Source: an uncultured Clostridia bacterium (GTDB lineage Bacteria > Bacillota > Clostridia > UBA1381). From it: DNA of 64,000 nucleotides. The stretch covers positions 124,001-188,000 of the forward strand of contig CAKSUM010000001.1 in assembly GCA_934501535.1 (NCBI GenBank), written 5' to 3'. Of the stretch, positions 1-8,585 are shown piece by piece. Made by a program: the position numbers and the translations under genes. Position 1 is the stretch's first letter, and every line of letters starts with the position of its first letter. The notes under the pieces were generated by a model. It had not been told where the DNA came from, made no database searches, and saw only the letters and a list, made by a program, of their open reading frames with translations.

Positions 1-207
1 GCACGCGCGAAAATCAGCTCGCGGCTCAGCATCGACAGCGTCAACACGGCTCTGATACCGAAAGACTCCAAGCGCGAAGTGCTGTGCTATGAATTTAAGG
101 GCACCGCGGGCGGACGTAATTTCCTTATTTATATAAACGCGGAAACCGGCAAAGAAGAAGATATTCAGCTCCTGCTGGAATCTCCCGACGGCATACTGAC
201 AATTTAA
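1..207 (+). CDS. ypeB: Germination protein YpeB, C-terminal fragment
   Basis: Frame 1 is open from the window edge to a TAA at 205-207 and gives 68 residues. The end of the product, with the stretches YINAETGKEED and SPDGILTI, matches the C-terminal PepSY-type end of the spore-germination protein YpeB as I know it. YpeB stabilises the cortex-lytic enzyme SleB in the spore; sleB would be expected just outside the window. The start, signal sequence and most of the protein are missing, so only the family end is supported. A terminator-like hairpin follows directly. Confidence 0.7.
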   Translation, partial: ARAKISSRLSIDSVNTALIPKDSKREVLCYEFKGTAGGRNFLIYINAETGKEEDIQLLLESPDGILTI

Positions 208-223
208 AAATTCCGTATAAAAA

Positions 224-266
224 GGGCTGCAGTGAAATGAAATCATTTTGCTGCGGCTCCTTTTTC
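224..266 (+). terminator. Hairpin terminator after ypeB
   Basis: Imperfect inverted repeat (arms about 224-240 and 243-260, core GCTGCAGTGAAATGA against TCATTTTGCTGCGGC) followed by TTTTT at 261-265. It lies 17 bases after the ypeB stop and is the first copy of a palindrome family that recurs at 3279, 25116, 57695 and 61273. Confidence 0.75.
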
Positions 267-338
267 GTATCGCCGTACTGTCCGGCGCAGCGTACGGATA
301 CAGGCAAGCAAAACAGTACACAAATATTAAGGCATTTA

Positions 339-367
339 TTGACTTTTACTATAATAAATGGTATAAT
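339..367 (+). promoter_or_regulatory. Sigma-A promoter of the EAL gene
   Basis: TTGACT at 339-344, a 17-base spacer and TATAAT at 362-367. The predicted transcription start is near 374, so the transcript carries an untranslated leader of about 227 bases before the ATG at 601. Confidence 0.75.
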
Positions 368-373
368 TTTTAT

Positions 374-600
374 GTATTGTTTAGGAGCGCAGCCAAAATA
401 CATTCTTAAAGGTAAAACATCTCTGTTGAATAAAGACGAGCGTCACAAACATATATAATTTATTGTTACGGCATCGGCAAAATTGCTGTATTTCCGCATA
501 TTTTCCGGCATATGAGGATATTCCGGCGGCAATTACGCACGATGCAGCAGCCCTTTTAAAGCTGAACAGCTTGCCATGCAGGCAGCGGAGGTTTATAAAA
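374..600 (+). other. Long 5' leader of the EAL gene
   Basis: About 227 bases between the predicted start site and the ATG at 601. Visible are a small perfect stem-loop (AAGCTG-AA-CAGCTT, about 558-571) and a TGCC-ATGCA-GGCA stem just before the ribosome site GCGGAGG (583-589). I do not recognise the conserved core of a cyclic-di-GMP, cobalamin or other common riboswitch. An in-frame TTG at 463 would extend the protein by 46 residues but has no ribosome site and unlikely composition. Confidence 0.4.
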
Positions 601-2313
601 ATGTATAACCTGCAAAATGAAATACCAACCATAACTTACGAACAAAAACTGTCCGAACAGCTGTTTACCGAGCATTTTGACGAAATTTTGTTGATTTCGG
701 CAAGATCGGGACACTTTATTAAAACAAGCGAATTTCTGACCGGAAGTTTACTCGGTCATATCACTTTTGATGACAGGACATTTGATGAACAAGCAGACGC
801 GATTATAAACGAATTGACAAACGATACCGCAAATAAAACGCTTAGGGCAATCATCAAGCTTTCAAATATAAAAGAAAAACTTGAAACTCTAAACCGGTAT
901 AACACCGATATCTATTCCAAATCGAATAATAACGGCACTTACGCGTATAAGCGCCTGCAGTTTGAATACTATGATGATGAAAAAAATATTATCGTCATGA
1001 TTATGAAAGACTTTTCAGATATTATTTACAATGAAATAGACCCGCTCACCGGCTTATACAACTTCATGGGATTTCACCGCCATGTCAAAAGCTGGATTGA
1101 CGCTCACCCCGGTCAGCGATACAGAATTCACAGATATGATATTGACAGATTTAAGGACATCAACGGCGTATGCGGTTTTTCCATAGGAAATCAGCTGCTG
1201 CGTGACATCGGGCACTACATGAAACAAAACGACACCGAAAACAGCTTTTCCGCCCATTTAAATGCTGACCATTTTGTCCGTTTTTGTTCCGAAGATTCAC
1301 TGTCGCCCGAAAATGCGTACTGCGGCTTTCTTGCATGCTTTGAAAAATATGACTTGAAAATACCTATATCCATCCATGTGGGAGTATATGATTTATGCGA
1401 GCCGAATTGCAGTTCTTATACAATGAGCTACAAAGCCTTGCTCGCGCTTCAGTCTGAAAAGGGCAACTTTATGAAGCACATCGCATATTACGAGAAAGGC
1501 ATGATGCAGGTTGAGTTTGAACACCGGGAATTATTAAAACATATCGGCAGCGCTATCAGAAATGATGAGTTTGAGGTCTGGTTTCAGCCGCAGATTAATT
1601 ATAAAAATAAAACCGTGTGCGGTGCCGAGGCTCTCGTTCGCTGGCGTCACCCCGAAAGAGGACTGATTTTTCCCGGCGATTTTATTCCGTTGCTCGAACG
1701 CAACGACTGCATCGGCATCATAGATGAATATGTTATCGAAAAAGTATGCCGATATATGCGCAAATGGACAGACAAAAATTTATCTGTCCCCATTATAATA
1801 TCGGTAAACCTTTCCCGGAATGACCTTTATAACAAAGAGCTGTGTGCAAATCTCAAAAAACTGACCGAAAAATATCACATACCCGCAAACACGCTGCGTC
1901 TGGAAATTACCGAAAGTGCATATACCGATAATCCGGAGCTGCTTATTTCAAGGGTAAGCGAGCTTAAAAATGAGGGCTTTGTAATCGAAATGGACGATTT
2001 CGGCTCGGGCTACTCATCACTGCATGCGCTGAAAGATATTGATATTGACATATTGAAGCTTGATATGAAATTTCTATCGGGCAGTAACAATGAAAAAAAG
2101 AGCGACATTATTATTTCATCGGTAATAAATATGGCATCTCAGCTCGGACTTCCCGTTATTGCCGAGGGCATTGAAACAAAATCACAGGCGGATTTTCTGC
2201 TTGCATGCGGCTGCAAATATATGCAGGGATATTACTTCAGCAAGCCCGTAACCGCCGCGGAATATGAAAAAATACTTGAACAGGCGGATAAAAATACATA
2301 TCATCTTGTCTAA
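601..2313 (+). CDS. Cyclic-di-GMP phosphodiesterase (degenerate GGDEF + EAL)
   Basis: Predicted cytoplasmic 570-aa protein that hydrolyses cyclic di-GMP. An N-terminal region of about 140 residues ends like a PAS sensor. A GGDEF domain follows, with DPLTGLYN and YDIDRFKDING, but the signature loop reads NADHF instead of GGDEF, so cyclase activity is unlikely. The C-terminal EAL domain looks intact: GAEALVRW, SVNLSR, LEITES, DDFGSGYSSL, KLD, AEGIET and GYYFSKP are all present, including the metal-binding acidic residues. The start at 601 is chosen because GGAGG at 585-589 is well spaced. It is monocistronic with its own promoter, and an AraC gene follows. A degenerate GGDEF domain often acts as a GTP-binding regulator of the EAL domain; that role is inferred here. 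Confidence 0.9.
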   Translation: MYNLQNEIPTITYEQKLSEQLFTEHFDEILLISARSGHFIKTSEFLTGSLLGHITFDDRTFDEQADAIINELTNDTANKTLRAIIKLSNIKEKLETLNRYNTDIYSKSNNNGTYAYKRLQFEYYDDEKNIIVMIMKDFSDIIYNEIDPLTGLYNFMGFHRHVKSWIDAHPGQRYRIHRYDIDRFKDINGVCGFSIGNQLLRDIGHYMKQNDTENSFSAHLNADHFVRFCSEDSLSPENAYCGFLACFEKYDLKIPISIHVGVYDLCEPNCSSYTMSYKALLALQSEKGNFMKHIAYYEKGMMQVEFEHRELLKHIGSAIRNDEFEVWFQPQINYKNKTVCGAEALVRWRHPERGLIFPGDFIPLLERNDCIGIIDEYVIEKVCRYMRKWTDKNLSVPIIISVNLSRNDLYNKELCANLKKLTEKYHIPANTLRLEITESAYTDNPELLISRVSELKNEGFVIEMDDFGSGYSSLHALKDIDIDILKLDMKFLSGSNNEKKSDIIISSVINMASQLGLPVIAEGIETKSQADFLLACGCKYMQGYYFSKPVTAAEYEKILEQADKNTYHLV

Positions 2314-2362
2314 GCATGGAAATCGGCGCATTGATGCAAAAAAATCATGCTCCGTTTTTCTG

Positions 2363-2391
2363 TTGCGGTTTTTGTCGGTGTATGATATTAT
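2363..2391 (+). promoter_or_regulatory. Candidate promoter of AraC gene
   Basis: TTGCGG at 2363-2368, a 17-base spacer and TATTAT at 2386-2391. It lies about 30 bases before the ATG at 2421. The -35 is a partial match only. Confidence 0.45.
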
Positions 2392-2420
2392 AGCGCTATA
2401 CTTTTGCACGGAGAAAAATT

Positions 2421-3278
2421 ATGTATACGTACACAAAAAATGATGTTTTTGTAAATAATGAACTGATTGCTGTTTCAAAAGCGCATGCCGAGAAAAAATT
2501 CTTTCCGCATACGCATGATTTCATAGAAATAGTGTATATTTTATCCGGCAGCGGCAAGCAGATAATCGACGGCAGCACGTATGACGTTTCGCGCGGTTCG
2601 CTGCTGTTCATAAACTACGGTCAAACGCATGCCTTTTCATCGGACAGTGACATGCTTTACTACAATGTGCTTGTACGCCCCGAGGCATTCGGTGAAGCCG
2701 TAGTGAACGAAAGCAACGCATTTGAAATTTTATCACTGACCGCTTTTGAAGAATTTCAAAGCATTGATATGCTAAAGCCGATAATAGAAATGCAAAACGA
2801 TATGCGCGATAAAGCAGAATATATTTTGCATGAAATGCTCAGCGAATACACATGCGGCAATGTCGGCTCGGCAACCGCGCTGCAAGGGTATCTGACGGTT
2901 CTCATTACGTATATCTGCCGTGTAAGCACATACGGTCTGCCCGGCTTTGATGAAATTTCCGGAGGAATTACAAACTATATTAACCGTCATTACAAAGAAA
3001 AACTCACCCTGGAAACACTTGCAACAAAATGCTTTTATTCGCCAAAATATTTCAGCCGTATTTTCAAGGAACGCTACGGAATGAACGTAACAGACTATAT
3101 TCAGCAAAAGCGTATTGAAGAAGGTATGCGCCTTCTCCGGACAACATTAATGTCGGTCACTGAAATAAGCGTTTCCATCGGATACAGTGATAAAGTGCTG
3201 TTTCACAGGTATTTCAGAAAATATTGCGGCATGACTCCGTTAGAGTATCGCCGAAAAAACAATCCCGACATAAAATAA
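2421..3278 (+). CDS. AraC-family transcriptional regulator, cupin type
   Basis: 285-aa regulator. The N-terminal half (about residues 20-100) is an AraC-type cupin sensor with the pattern FFPHTHDFIEIVYILSGSG and a later FINYGQTHAF. The C-terminal 100 residues hold two helix-turn-helix motifs (LTLETLATKCFYSPKYFSRIF and VTEISVSIGYSDKVLFHRYF) and end in the usual GMTPLEYRR. ATG at 2421 is preceded by GGAG at 2410-2413. The nearest flanking genes are a phosphodiesterase and the convergent V-ATPase operon, so neither is an obvious target; sugar-responsive control of a distant operon is the usual role of this architecture. It ends one base before a perfect bidirectional hairpin. Confidence 0.85.
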   Translation: MYTYTKNDVFVNNELIAVSKAHAEKKFFPHTHDFIEIVYILSGSGKQIIDGSTYDVSRGSLLFINYGQTHAFSSDSDMLYYNVLVRPEAFGEAVVNESNAFEILSLTAFEEFQSIDMLKPIIEMQNDMRDKAEYILHEMLSEYTCGNVGSATALQGYLTVLITYICRVSTYGLPGFDEISGGITNYINRHYKEKLTLETLATKCFYSPKYFSRIFKERYGMNVTDYIQQKRIEEGMRLLRTTLMSVTEISVSIGYSDKVLFHRYFRKYCGMTPLEYRRKNNPDIK

Positions 3279-3310
3279 ATGAGCCGCAGCATTTTGCTGC
3301 GGCTCATTTT
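3279..3310. terminator. Bidirectional terminator between AraC gene and V-ATPase operon
   Basis: Perfect 13-bp stem (ATGAGCCGCAGCA at 3279-3291, TGCTGCGGCTCAT at 3295-3307) with a TTT loop. T-rich tails lie on both sides, so it can end transcripts of both convergent units. Second member of the GCAGCA/TGCTGC palindrome family. Confidence 0.8.
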
Positions 3311-3394
3311 CAGAAGTACAAAAAAACTTTTACAACATACCGGGCATGGCAGGATTTTTTCTCCGTGCTGCCGGCATAATTTTCGATGTTTTTT

Positions 3395-4003
3395 CTATCT
3401 CTCCTTTATCATCTTTAACCGTGTATGCTCTTCCCTGTCTTTTTCTTCAAGTGCATTCTGTATGTCCGCCACCATGGTTTCATATGCCGGAATGGTTATA
3501 TTTTGCAGTGCATTTGCACGTTTCTGCGTCTTTTTTATGCTCATTGCAAGCCTATAAACCGAATTCTCGATTTCTGCCAGTCTTACGGTAAGCTTTTTCA
3601 CTTCGACAAACCGGCACAGCGCCTCATCGAATGCCGAATTGGTTGAATTAAAGCTGTACATCGGTTTTAACGGAGCATCATCAACGGACAGCATCGGAAG
3701 CTCCACGCCCATAACGCTGCGCAGCTTTATGCTGACGCTTTCATCTATCACAGAGGTATGCGCAAGGTCGCGTACGCGATCCATTCCCGACATGATATTT
3801 GCAGCCTCAAGCGCATGATACGCCTCGGAAAAAACCGTTTCTATCCTTGCTTCAACGTCCTTCGCTTCTTCAATCAGCGTCATCATCTCGCGGATTAAGA
3901 TATTCCGCTTTTTATCAAGCATTTCATACCCCTGCTTTGATAATCGCAGCGTGTTTTTTGCCGCCATAAGATTACCCTTTGTGGGCGCTAACGTTTTTGC
4001 CAT
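3395..4003 (-). CDS. ntpD: V-type ATPase subunit D
   Basis: 202-aa subunit D, the central rotor stalk that couples the A3B3 catalytic head to the membrane ring. The start MAKTLAPTKGNLMAAK and the long helical N- and C-termini separated by a short middle region are typical of the family, and the length is normal. It is the last gene of the operon; its ATG lies 3 bases after the stop of subunit B, which suggests translational coupling. The transcript most likely ends at the hairpin at 3279-3310. Confidence 0.93.
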   Translation of the reverse strand: MAKTLAPTKGNLMAAKNTLRLSKQGYEMLDKKRNILIREMMTLIEEAKDVEARIETVFSEAYHALEAANIMSGMDRVRDLAHTSVIDESVSIKLRSVMGVELPMLSVDDAPLKPMYSFNSTNSAFDEALCRFVEVKKLTVRLAEIENSVYRLAMSIKKTQKRANALQNITIPAYETMVADIQNALEEKDREEHTRLKMIKER

Positions 4004-4006
4004 AGC

Positions 4007-5395
4007 CTATTCCTCCGCCGGTTTATAATACTTATCCAAAATATCGTCCGTAACGCGGTCAAGCTCATTTCTCGGCAACATTCCGAGCAATTTCCAACCC
4101 AAATCCAGAGTTTCATTAATACTGCGGTTTTCATACATGCCCTGAGACAGGAACTGTTTTTCAAACGCTTTTCCGAAAGCAAGATATTTTTTATCAATAT
4201 CCGAAAGCTCATCTTCACCGATAACCGAAGCAAGGCTTTTTGCGTCCTCAACCTTTGAGTATGCCGCAAACAGCTGGTTTGCCAGCGGTGAATGATCCTC
4301 TCGGGTAAATCCCTCGCCTATACCGTCCTTCATCAGACGCGACAGTGACGGCAAAATCGAAACGGGCGGATATACTCCTGTCAGCTCCAGGTCACGCCCC
4401 AAAACTATCTGTCCCTCAGTTATGTAACCGGTCAAATCCGGTACCGGGTGCGTAATATCGTCATTCGGCATTGTCAGAATGGGCACCTGCGTTACCGAGC
4501 CCTTTGCGTCTTTAATAATTCCGGCTCTTTCATACAAAGACGCCAAATCGGAATACAAATATCCCGGAAATCCTTTTCTTGAAGGAATTTCACCCTTTGC
4601 CGAGGATACCTCACGCAGCGCCTCGGAATAGCTCGTCATATCGGTCAATATTACCAACACGTGCATATCGTGCTTAAAAGCAAGATATTCTGCTGTTGTC
4701 AGCGCACATCGCGGCGTGATAATTCTCTCAACTACCGGGTCATTCGATAGGTTCAGAAACATTACAACCCTGTTCAAAACGCCGCTTTCTTCAAACGAGC
4801 GTTTAAAATAATCCGCTACGTCATGCTTAACACCCATTGCGGCAAATACGATTGCAAACCGGTCATCGCCTGCGCCTTCTTCCACAACCTTTGCCTGTCT
4901 TGCAATTTGCACAGCAAGGTTGTCATGTGACATACCGTCGCCGGAAAAAATCGGGAGTTTCTGGCCGCGGATAAGTGTTGCAAGGCAGTCTATCGACGAA
5001 ATACCTGTCTGAATAAAGTTGTTCGGATAAACACGCGACACGGGGTTTATCGCCTGACCGTTAACATCACGTTCTTCGTCCGCAAAGTATTCCCCGAGAT
5101 TATCGATAGGTCTTGCAACGCCGTCAAATACACGTCCGAGCATTTCTTTTGACAAAGAAATTTTCATAGGCTTGCCCATGAGCCTCGTATGCGTATTTTC
5201 GAGCGACAGTCCCGACGTGCCCTCAAAAATCTGAATGACCGCTTTGCTGCCCTCTATTTCAATAATTCGTCCTATTCTCTTTGAACCATCATCCAAAGCA
5301 ACGGTCACCATTTCTTCATATGAAGCACCGCTTACGCCGTCAATTACGGCAAGCGGCCCTTTTATATTGTTAAGACCTGTATATTCAATTGCCAT
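4007..5395 (-). CDS. ntpB: V-type ATPase subunit B
   Basis: 462-aa non-catalytic nucleotide-binding subunit B of the A3B3 hexamer. It opens with EYTGLNNIKGPLAVIDGV and contains the family stretches FIQTGISSIDCLATLIRGQKLPIFSG, ITPRCALTTAEYLAF and GFPGYLYSDLASLYERAG. As expected for B subunits, the P-loop position (IFSGDGMSHDNLA) lacks the GKT lysine. Ribosome site AGGAGGG lies in the 11-base gap after subunit A. Confidence 0.95.
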   Translation of the reverse strand: MAIEYTGLNNIKGPLAVIDGVSGASYEEMVTVALDDGSKRIGRIIEIEGSKAVIQIFEGTSGLSLENTHTRLMGKPMKISLSKEMLGRVFDGVARPIDNLGEYFADEERDVNGQAINPVSRVYPNNFIQTGISSIDCLATLIRGQKLPIFSGDGMSHDNLAVQIARQAKVVEEGAGDDRFAIVFAAMGVKHDVADYFKRSFEESGVLNRVVMFLNLSNDPVVERIITPRCALTTAEYLAFKHDMHVLVILTDMTSYSEALREVSSAKGEIPSRKGFPGYLYSDLASLYERAGIIKDAKGSVTQVPILTMPNDDITHPVPDLTGYITEGQIVLGRDLELTGVYPPVSILPSLSRLMKDGIGEGFTREDHSPLANQLFAAYSKVEDAKSLASVIGEDELSDIDKKYLAFGKAFEKQFLSQGMYENRSINETLDLGWKLLGMLPRNELDRVTDDILDKYYKPAEE

Positions 5396-5406
5396 AATCA
5401 GCCCTC

Positions 5407-7176
5407 CTATGCTTCATACCGCGCCATAAGTGAATTTACGGCGTCATCGATATGTTTTTGCATTGTATCAAATCCCGACAAATCATCATTCGGAATTGTA
5501 TATTTCATTTTAATAAGCTCCTCGGTAATTCCGCTCGACAGCAGCTGAGAAATCGGAATACCGCGTGACACAACCTCCTGCACTCTGTCATTCAAATACA
5601 GAATTATGTCCATCATTTTAAACTGCTTTTCGAGCGGCACATACGTATCCTCTTTATGGAACGCATTCTGCTGCAAAAATCCCTGACGGATTACCTTTGC
5701 CACTTCAAGCGTTGCTTTCTGCCCCTCCGGGAGAACATCGCTGCCTATCAGCTTTACAATTTCCATAAGGTTTGATTCCTCCTGCAAAATTGCAATCAGC
5801 CTTGAGCGCTTTTCCGCAAAATCCGGAGAAACATGTTCTTCGTACCACGGCGTCAAATCAAGCACATACTCCGAATAGCTGGAAAGCCAGTTTATTGCCG
5901 GATAATGACGGGCGTATGCAAGTGCCTTATCCAGCGCCCAGAATGTTCTGATAAAGCGCTTTGTATTCTGCGTAACCGGTTCGGAAAAATCACCGCCCTG
6001 CGGCGAAACCGCACCGATAAGCGTGACTGAACCCTCGCTGCCGTTGATATTCTTAACATATCCTGCTCTTTCGTAGAATGCGGAAAGCCTGGACGCCAGA
6101 TATGCCGGAAATCCTTCTTCCGCCGGCATTTCCTCCAAACGTCCCGATATTTCACGCAGTGCCTCCGCCCAGCGCGATGTCGAATCCGCCATAAGTGCGA
6201 CGTCATAGCCCATATCGCGGTAATATTCCGCCAAAGTAAGTCCCGTGTATATGCTTGCCTCACGCGCGGCAACCGGCATATTAGACGTATTTGCGATAAG
6301 AACGGTACGTGCAAGCAGCGGCTTTTGTGATTTCGGGTCAATCAAATCCGAAAATTCCTCAAGAACCTGCGTCATCTCATTTCCGCGCTCACCGCAGCCT
6401 ATGTAGACGATAATATCAGCGTCACACCATTTTGCAATCTGGTGCTGATTCATCGTTTTTCCCGTACCGAAACCGCCCGGTATTGCCGCTGCACCGCCCT
6501 TTGCGAGCGGATACATCAAATCCATAATACGCTGACCCGTGATAAGCGGCTTTGTAATCGGGTATCGCTGCGATATAGGACGCGCCGTTTTAATCGGCCA
6601 CTTCTGCGTCATGGTGATATCCCGTTCGCCGTCCGCAGTTTTTATTTTCAGAATTGTGTCGCTTATGGTATATTCACCGTCCGCAGCAACCCAAATGACT
6701 TCGCCGCTGACGTCCGGCGGCAGCATAACACGATGCGTGATAAGCTCTGTTTCCGGCACCTCTGCAATGATTTGCTGCGGCGCGAGCTTATCTCCTTTTT
6801 TTACCTTTAAGGTAACGTTCCATTTCTTCTTTGTATCAAGCGCGTCTACATTCGCGCCTCTGCCTATAAATGCACCGAAAGCACTGCGTATATCAACAAG
6901 CGGTCTTTCGATACCGTCAAATATATTGGAAAGAATACCCGGTGCAAGCGTCACACAGATAGGGCTGCCCGTACCTGTGACCTTTTCGCCCGGCTTCAGT
7001 CCCGTTGTTTCCTCATAAACCTGTACAACGGCAGCCTCCTCGGTAACGCCTATAACTTCACCGATAAGCTGTTCTTTTCCGACATAAACCATTTCCTGCA
7101 TGGAAAAGGCACTCGACCCTTTAACCTTTACAACAGGGCCGTTAATGCCGAAAATCTCACCTCTTGCCTGTTCCAT
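5407..7176 (-). CDS. ntpA: V-type ATPase catalytic subunit A
   Basis: 589-aa catalytic subunit. The Walker A loop reads GGFGTGKT, followed by CGERGNEM and later LMADSTSRWAEALREISGRL and EGFPAYLASRLSAFYERAG. The A-type insertion (non-homologous region, roughly residues 115-190) is present, which separates it from F-type beta subunits. It hydrolyses or makes ATP on the cytoplasmic face. The gap to subunit E upstream is 10 bases and contains GAGGTGA. Direction (H+ or Na+ pumping versus ATP synthesis) cannot be read from this gene. Confidence 0.96.
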   Translation of the reverse strand: MEQARGEIFGINGPVVKVKGSSAFSMQEMVYVGKEQLIGEVIGVTEEAAVVQVYEETTGLKPGEKVTGTGSPICVTLAPGILSNIFDGIERPLVDIRSAFGAFIGRGANVDALDTKKKWNVTLKVKKGDKLAPQQIIAEVPETELITHRVMLPPDVSGEVIWVAADGEYTISDTILKIKTADGERDITMTQKWPIKTARPISQRYPITKPLITGQRIMDLMYPLAKGGAAAIPGGFGTGKTMNQHQIAKWCDADIIVYIGCGERGNEMTQVLEEFSDLIDPKSQKPLLARTVLIANTSNMPVAAREASIYTGLTLAEYYRDMGYDVALMADSTSRWAEALREISGRLEEMPAEEGFPAYLASRLSAFYERAGYVKNINGSEGSVTLIGAVSPQGGDFSEPVTQNTKRFIRTFWALDKALAYARHYPAINWLSSYSEYVLDLTPWYEEHVSPDFAEKRSRLIAILQEESNLMEIVKLIGSDVLPEGQKATLEVAKVIRQGFLQQNAFHKEDTYVPLEKQFKMMDIILYLNDRVQEVVSRGIPISQLLSSGITEELIKMKYTIPNDDLSGFDTMQKHIDDAVNSLMARYEA

Positions 7177-7186
7177 TCATATCACC

Positions 7187-7765
7187 TCAAATTTCGATTT
7201 TAAGACCGCTTTTCCGCAGAAAAGTGCCTCTTGCCTCCGCCAGCATGTCATCAAAGGAATAATCGCAGATAATTCCCTTATCGGCATTTACAGCGCGTAC
7301 TCCGCCGAAAATTTCACATTCTCTGACATCTGTTCCGAGCTGTTTCAGCTTCGGGCAATCCGCCGCATTTGCTTCAAGAATTTTTTTTCCCTCTCCGCAT
7401 TCCGATAGCGCCTTGCCGGCTTTTTCAAGCAGGAAAACCGTATATTCCTCGGTTTTCATATACTCCGACAATTTTTCCGAAACACCGTCAAAAATCGAAT
7501 CAACCAATTTTTCACGGTATGACGAAAGCTCGGCACGTGCACTAAGCTCCGCATTTAATACCGACGCACGTGCTTCACGCTCGGTTTTGGCAATAGCGGA
7601 TTTCTTCCTCTTTTCGGTTGAAACCGCATATTCGCTGCCTTTTTTTTCAATTATATTATTGGTTTTATTTTCAAATTCCTGTGCGGCACGCTCGCTTTGT
7701 TCATGCGCGTCATTAAGTACAATACTTTTAAGTCTGTTAAGGCTTTTTTCGATTTGTTCGTTCAT
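7187..7765 (-). CDS. ntpE: V-type ATPase subunit E
   Basis: 192-aa peripheral-stalk subunit. The first 100 residues are a long charged helix rich in Lys, Glu and Ala; the C-terminal part has the alpha/beta character of subunit E (DVRECEIFGGVRAVNADKG and DYSFDDMLAE). It pairs with the small coiled-coil subunit H/G encoded at 11536-11844 to form the stator. Start ATG at 7765, 17 bases after subunit F. Confidence 0.88.
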   Translation of the reverse strand: MNEQIEKSLNRLKSIVLNDAHEQSERAAQEFENKTNNIIEKKGSEYAVSTEKRKKSAIAKTEREARASVLNAELSARAELSSYREKLVDSIFDGVSEKLSEYMKTEEYTVFLLEKAGKALSECGEGKKILEANAADCPKLKQLGTDVRECEIFGGVRAVNADKGIICDYSFDDMLAEARGTFLRKSGLKIEI

Positions 7766-7782
7766 CGCTTTTGCACCTCCGT

Positions 7783-8091
7783 CTATAGTTTCAATCCGAT
7801 GGATTCATGAACAAGGTTATTAATACTGTCCGCAATATCGCGGCTCCCGTGACGGTCGGGTATTTCAACTATTATCGGCGTATGCAGCTTAACCTTTAAA
7901 TCGCGGATAAATTCCGGCGAAAGTCCGGCTGCTTTTTCGGTAAGCATCAAAATTCCCAAATCACTGTCTGCGATGCATCGGCTGACCTCTTTTTCAAGCG
8001 CCCCGGCATCATGAACGACCACACCCTCGACACCTGCAAGGCGCATGCCCACAAGCGTATCTACGTTGTCGCTTACCAGATACATTTTCAT
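7783..8091 (-). CDS. V-type ATPase subunit F
   Basis: 102-aa subunit F, a small Rossmann-like protein bound to the rotor subunit D. MKMYLVSDNVDTLVGMRLAG and the C-terminal PIIVEIPDRHGSRD match the family (IVEIP is typical). The ATG at 8091 has the unusual leader GGCGGAACGGAGA, nearly the same as the ribosome-site region of the hairpin-leader genes at 38229 and 48105, though no hairpin is seen here. The 52-base gap to subunit K is the largest in the operon. Confidence 0.9.
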   Translation of the reverse strand: MKMYLVSDNVDTLVGMRLAGVEGVVVHDAGALEKEVSRCIADSDLGILMLTEKAAGLSPEFIRDLKVKLHTPIIVEIPDRHGSRDIADSINNLVHESIGLKL

Positions 8092-8143
8092 ATCAATTCT
8101 CCGTTCCGCCCGTTATTTTGCACTGATGAACCTTTTGCGTGCA

Positions 8144-8566
8144 TCACTGGCTGATAATCATAATCGATATTACAAGACCGTAAAGCGCAATACCCTCTGC
8201 CAAAGCTACGAAAATAAGCGTTTTACCCATAATTTTTTCATTTTCGCTCATCGCGCCGATAGCTGCCGACGCTGCCGATGAAACTGCGATACCGCCGCCG
8301 ATACCCGAAAGACCGGTTGAAAGCGCCGCACCTATGAATTTAAGTCCGTCGCCGACCGCAAGTCCGCCCTCTGCAGCGGAAGCTGCCGCAAATGCAGGAA
8401 CAGCGCAGCCCAGCGAGTACACAACGCCGACTGCAAGTATACTGAAGAACGAGATAACATTCATCAGCAGACATTCCCTGCCTTTTTTGTTTCCGAGCAC
8501 TTTATAAAGCGCAAGCGGAGCCAGAACAGATAACAACACCAAAATCATCAATACCTTTAAAATCAT
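8144..8566 (-). CDS. ntpK: V-type ATPase membrane ring subunit K
   Basis: 140-aa proteolipid of the membrane rotor. The last 70 residues form one two-helix hairpin: a Gly/Ala-rich helix (GAALSTGLSGIGGG), a polar loop (MSENEKIMGK) and a second helix carrying the ion-binding glutamate in ALAEGIALYGL. In front lies an extension of about 65 residues with two hydrophobic stretches, so the protein is longer than a single-hairpin c subunit but shorter than a double-hairpin NtpK. ATG at 8566 is chosen because GGAGG sits 9 bases upstream; a TTG at 8575 abuts that ribosome site. The residue after the glutamate is Gly, which does not point clearly to Na+. Confidence 0.9.
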   Translation of the reverse strand: MILKVLMILVLLSVLAPLALYKVLGNKKGRECLLMNVISFFSILAVGVVYSLGCAVPAFAAASAAEGGLAVGDGLKFIGAALSTGLSGIGGGIAVSSAASAAIGAMSENEKIMGKTLIFVALAEGIALYGLVISIMIISQ

Positions 8567-8585
8567 TTTAATCAACCTCCAAAAT

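Noticed and set aside
374..600. Cyclic-di-GMP riboswitch before the EAL gene
   Set aside because: The conserved GEMM core segments were looked for and not seen; kept only as an unassigned leader.
463..600. Longer N-terminus of the EAL protein from TTG 463
   Set aside because: No ribosome site at 463, whereas GGAGG is well placed before ATG 601; the extra residues show no conserved pattern.
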